NCBI GenBank assembly: GCA_021106665.1
Contig: JAIOTR010000054.1
Coordinates: 1 to 7,648 of the forward strand
From: Bacteroidales bacterium
GTDB lineage: Bacteria > Bacteroidota > Bacteroidia > Bacteroidales > JAADJA01
Length of the DNA: 7,648 bases
Direction: 5' to 3'
The notes under the pieces are model-generated. The model was not told the DNA's origin, made no database searches, and saw only the letters and a program-made list of their open reading frames with translations. Each line of letters begins with the position of its first letter. Positions within the stretch are counted from its first letter, which is position 1. The position numbers were made by a program, and so were the translations under genes. Shown here piece after piece: positions 6,247 through 7,648 of this stretch.

Positions 6247-6363
6247 TTTAAAACCCACCAAGTCGAGGATGGGTTTAAAAGAAGGAGACTCGGTTTGTTG
6301 ATGGAGAAGCATCCCCGACTGGGCAAGTCCCCTGCACACTTACCTTCTTCGACTTGCCAAGTC
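6247..6363. repeat. Cluster of inverted AAGTC/GACTT words (REP-like region) after the GH31 gene
   Basis: The strip between the GH31 stop codon and the HAD promoter is dense with pairing words. AGTCGAGGATG (6261-6271) pairs with CATCCCCGACT (6310-6320) at 10 of 11. GGCAAGTC (6322-6329) pairs perfectly with GACTTGCC (6351-6358). CAAGTCGA (6259-6266) pairs with TCGACTTG (6349-6356). GACTTG-C-CAAGTC (6351-6363) is itself a perfect palindrome three bases from the GH31 stop. AAACCCA/TGGGTTT flank the left part. These can form alternative hairpins in GH31 mRNA. The region may be a degenerate dispersed repeat or a 3' mRNA structure; no poly-U run marks a classical terminator. Confidence 0.6.
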
Positions 6364-6366
6364 TTT

Positions 6367-7648
6367 CTATTTGACCAGTGAGATTTTTTTAGTTATCGTT
6401 TTTCCTTGTGATTTTACTTCAAGATAATAAATTCCATCTGGATAGCTGAAGAAATCAATGGTGACCTTATTGTCTGACAAATATTCAATTCGAATCTTAT
6501 TTAAAAGTTTTCCCTGTAAATCAAAAATCTTGATTTCATCAATTGACTGGTTTTGAACAGTAACATCGATCAATCCTGTTGTTGGATTGGGATAAATCAA
6601 AAAGGCTTTATCTATTTCATTTTTTTTTACATTAGTAGTGGTTGAAATTTCTACCTTGAAGGGAATGTCAGTTGGTAGGGATTGTGTTTTTACATGCACT
6701 ATTCCCAATCGATCATCCGGATCATAAAACCAGCCATCCGGTGCATTTTCCATCTCTTCTAACGAAGCATATTCCAAAAGCGCCTCCTGATCGAGTAAAA
6801 CGCCATCGGGATGCCCATGTGTATGAACTTCGAAACGATTTGATCGTTCTTCCGGCTTCCCTTCATAGTCACCCTCGCTGGCACCAACAGTAACAGTAAT
6901 GATACCCGAATTGCCAAATAAAGGCCCGTCCGATTCAATCAATGTTTTGGCAAATGCTCCTGTCCTGTGTTCACGGCTGATCCCATCATCTTCATACATT
7001 TCAAAAGAAGAGTAGCCATGAGGATAAACATCATAAGTTATTGGGTCTTTTGGAAATTGATTGTCGTATAACATTTCAGGGTACATCGGAATGATCGCAC
7101 CTGCTTTAATAAACACTGGACATATAGATAGGTCTGCCGGATAATCATTCAAAAAAGTTGATCCATCATACACCACTCCATCCCAATAATCTATCCATTT
7201 ACCTTCCGGGAAATAGATACTGTCTCTTTCATATGCAGGTTGATAAACCGGGGCAACTAGCATCCATTCGCCACTCATAAACTGGTATTGTGTAGTCCTA
7301 TCAAAAGTTACCGGATCATCAGGATATTCAAGGATCATCCCACGTACAACCGGAACACCCGTTTCGAAAGATTTATTGCAATAGGTATACATATAAGGTG
7401 TCAGCCTCATCTTTAATTTAAGGTATTTTCTGTTGATATCCATCACAGTAGTTCCATAATTCCAGGGATGCTTATCATTTGCTGCCCAACCTGACATGGC
7501 ATAAGTTACAGGAATGAAAGCTTTCCATTGCAAATCCCGGGCATAGGTGGTTCCACTTCCACCAAATATTCCATCCACATCTGAAGAGGCTAAATTATAT
7601 CCCGAAAGTCCTGACCCAATGAATGTGGGAATATGAAAACGGATATAC
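6367..7648 (-). CDS. Secreted glycoside hydrolase family 31 enzyme with T9SS type A sorting domain, 5' end beyond the window
   Basis: Alpha-glycosidase (alpha-glucosidase or alpha-xylosidase class) exported across the outer membrane. The frame is open to the window edge, so the GTG near 7578 is internal; 426 residues are visible. Residues 1-35 (GLSGYNLASSDVDGIFGG) are the end of the GH31 barrel core. Residues 75-137 hold the barrel's closing helices and the family signature PVVRGMILEYPDDP...YQFMSGEWMLVAPVY. PEGKWIDYWDG and CPVFIKAGAIIPMYP follow, then a DUF5110-like beta domain with FEMYEDDGISREHRTGAF. The last 80 or so residues (IYPNPTTGLIDV...IFDLQGKLL...YPDGIYYLEV...KKISLVK) are a type A T9SS C-terminal sorting domain, which directs secretion and anchoring or release. 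Both catalytic aspartates should lie upstream, outside the window, so activity and substrate cannot be judged. AMSGWAANDKHPW replaces the more usual RxH...QEPW region. Confidence 0.93.
   Translation of the reverse strand, partial: YIRFHIPTFIGSGLSGYNLASSDVDGIFGGSGTTYARDLQWKAFIPVTYAMSGWAANDKHPWNYGTTVMDINRKYLKLKMRLTPYMYTYCNKSFETGVPVVRGMILEYPDDPVTFDRTTQYQFMSGEWMLVAPVYQPAYERDSIYFPEGKWIDYWDGVVYDGSTFLNDYPADLSICPVFIKAGAIIPMYPEMLYDNQFPKDPITYDVYPHGYSSFEMYEDDGISREHRTGAFAKTLIESDGPLFGNSGIITVTVGASEGDYEGKPEERSNRFEVHTHGHPDGVLLDQEALLEYASLEEMENAPDGWFYDPDDRLGIVHVKTQSLPTDIPFKVEISTTTNVKKNEIDKAFLIYPNPTTGLIDVTVQNQSIDEIKIFDLQGKLLNKIRIEYLSDNKVTIDFFSYPDGIYYLEVKSQGKTITKKISLVK

Noticed and set aside
6181..6339. 53-codon N-terminal extension of the HAD phosphatase
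   Set aside because: It reads through the promoter and repeat cluster, has no family resemblance, and HAD motif I normally lies near the N-terminus.
6247..6363. CRISPR-like or riboswitch interpretation of the repeat cluster
   Set aside because: The words are inverted, of uneven spacing and unequal length, with no regular repeat-spacer period. The cluster sits at the 3' end of one gene and upstream of the next gene's promoter.
7576..7578. GTG as the start of the GH31 gene
   Set aside because: The frame stays open to the window edge and the upstream residues (IPTFIGSGLSGYNLASSD) are typical GH31 core.

Overview
The window looks like an ordinary chromosomal stretch of an environmental Bacteroidota (Bacteroidetes) bacterium. 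The evidence is a type IX secretion (T9SS) C-terminal sorting domain on a glycoside hydrolase, several exact matches to the Bacteroidota -7 promoter consensus TAnnTTTG, A/T-rich leaders without clear Shine-Dalgarno sequences, and modest GC content. Genus cannot be read from the sequence.

Left part, plus strand (1-4462). The window opens inside the C-terminal third of an RND-family efflux transporter. A 345-bp gap follows, holding a short direct repeat and a palindromic dispersed-repeat-like element. Next is a complete TolC-family outer-membrane efflux protein, the natural partner of the RND pump. The periplasmic adaptor is not in the window and probably lies upstream. A 509-residue secreted protein, probably an outer-membrane beta-barrel of unknown function, comes next behind its own promoter-like box.

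Right part, minus strand (4489-7648). A winged-helix regulator overlaps by 14 bp the end of a six-helix membrane protein, so the two form a two-gene operon. Its promoter shows TTTG-N20-TATATTTG with interlocked palindromes in the spacer and over the -7 box, which is the layout expected for autorepression by the regulator. Upstream is a monocistronic YjjG-like HAD nucleotidase with its own promoter. A roughly 110-bp region packed with inverted AAGTC/GACTT words separates it from a glycoside hydrolase family 31 enzyme. That enzyme carries a T9SS sorting domain and runs off the right edge.

The two halves converge at about 4460-4491, where both stop codons lie in the arms of one small hairpin. 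I see no CRISPR array, tRNA, rRNA, transposase or phage gene, and no clearly new multi-gene system. The least explained items are the membrane-protein/regulator pair with its operator, the barrel-like protein, and the two intergenic repeat elements.
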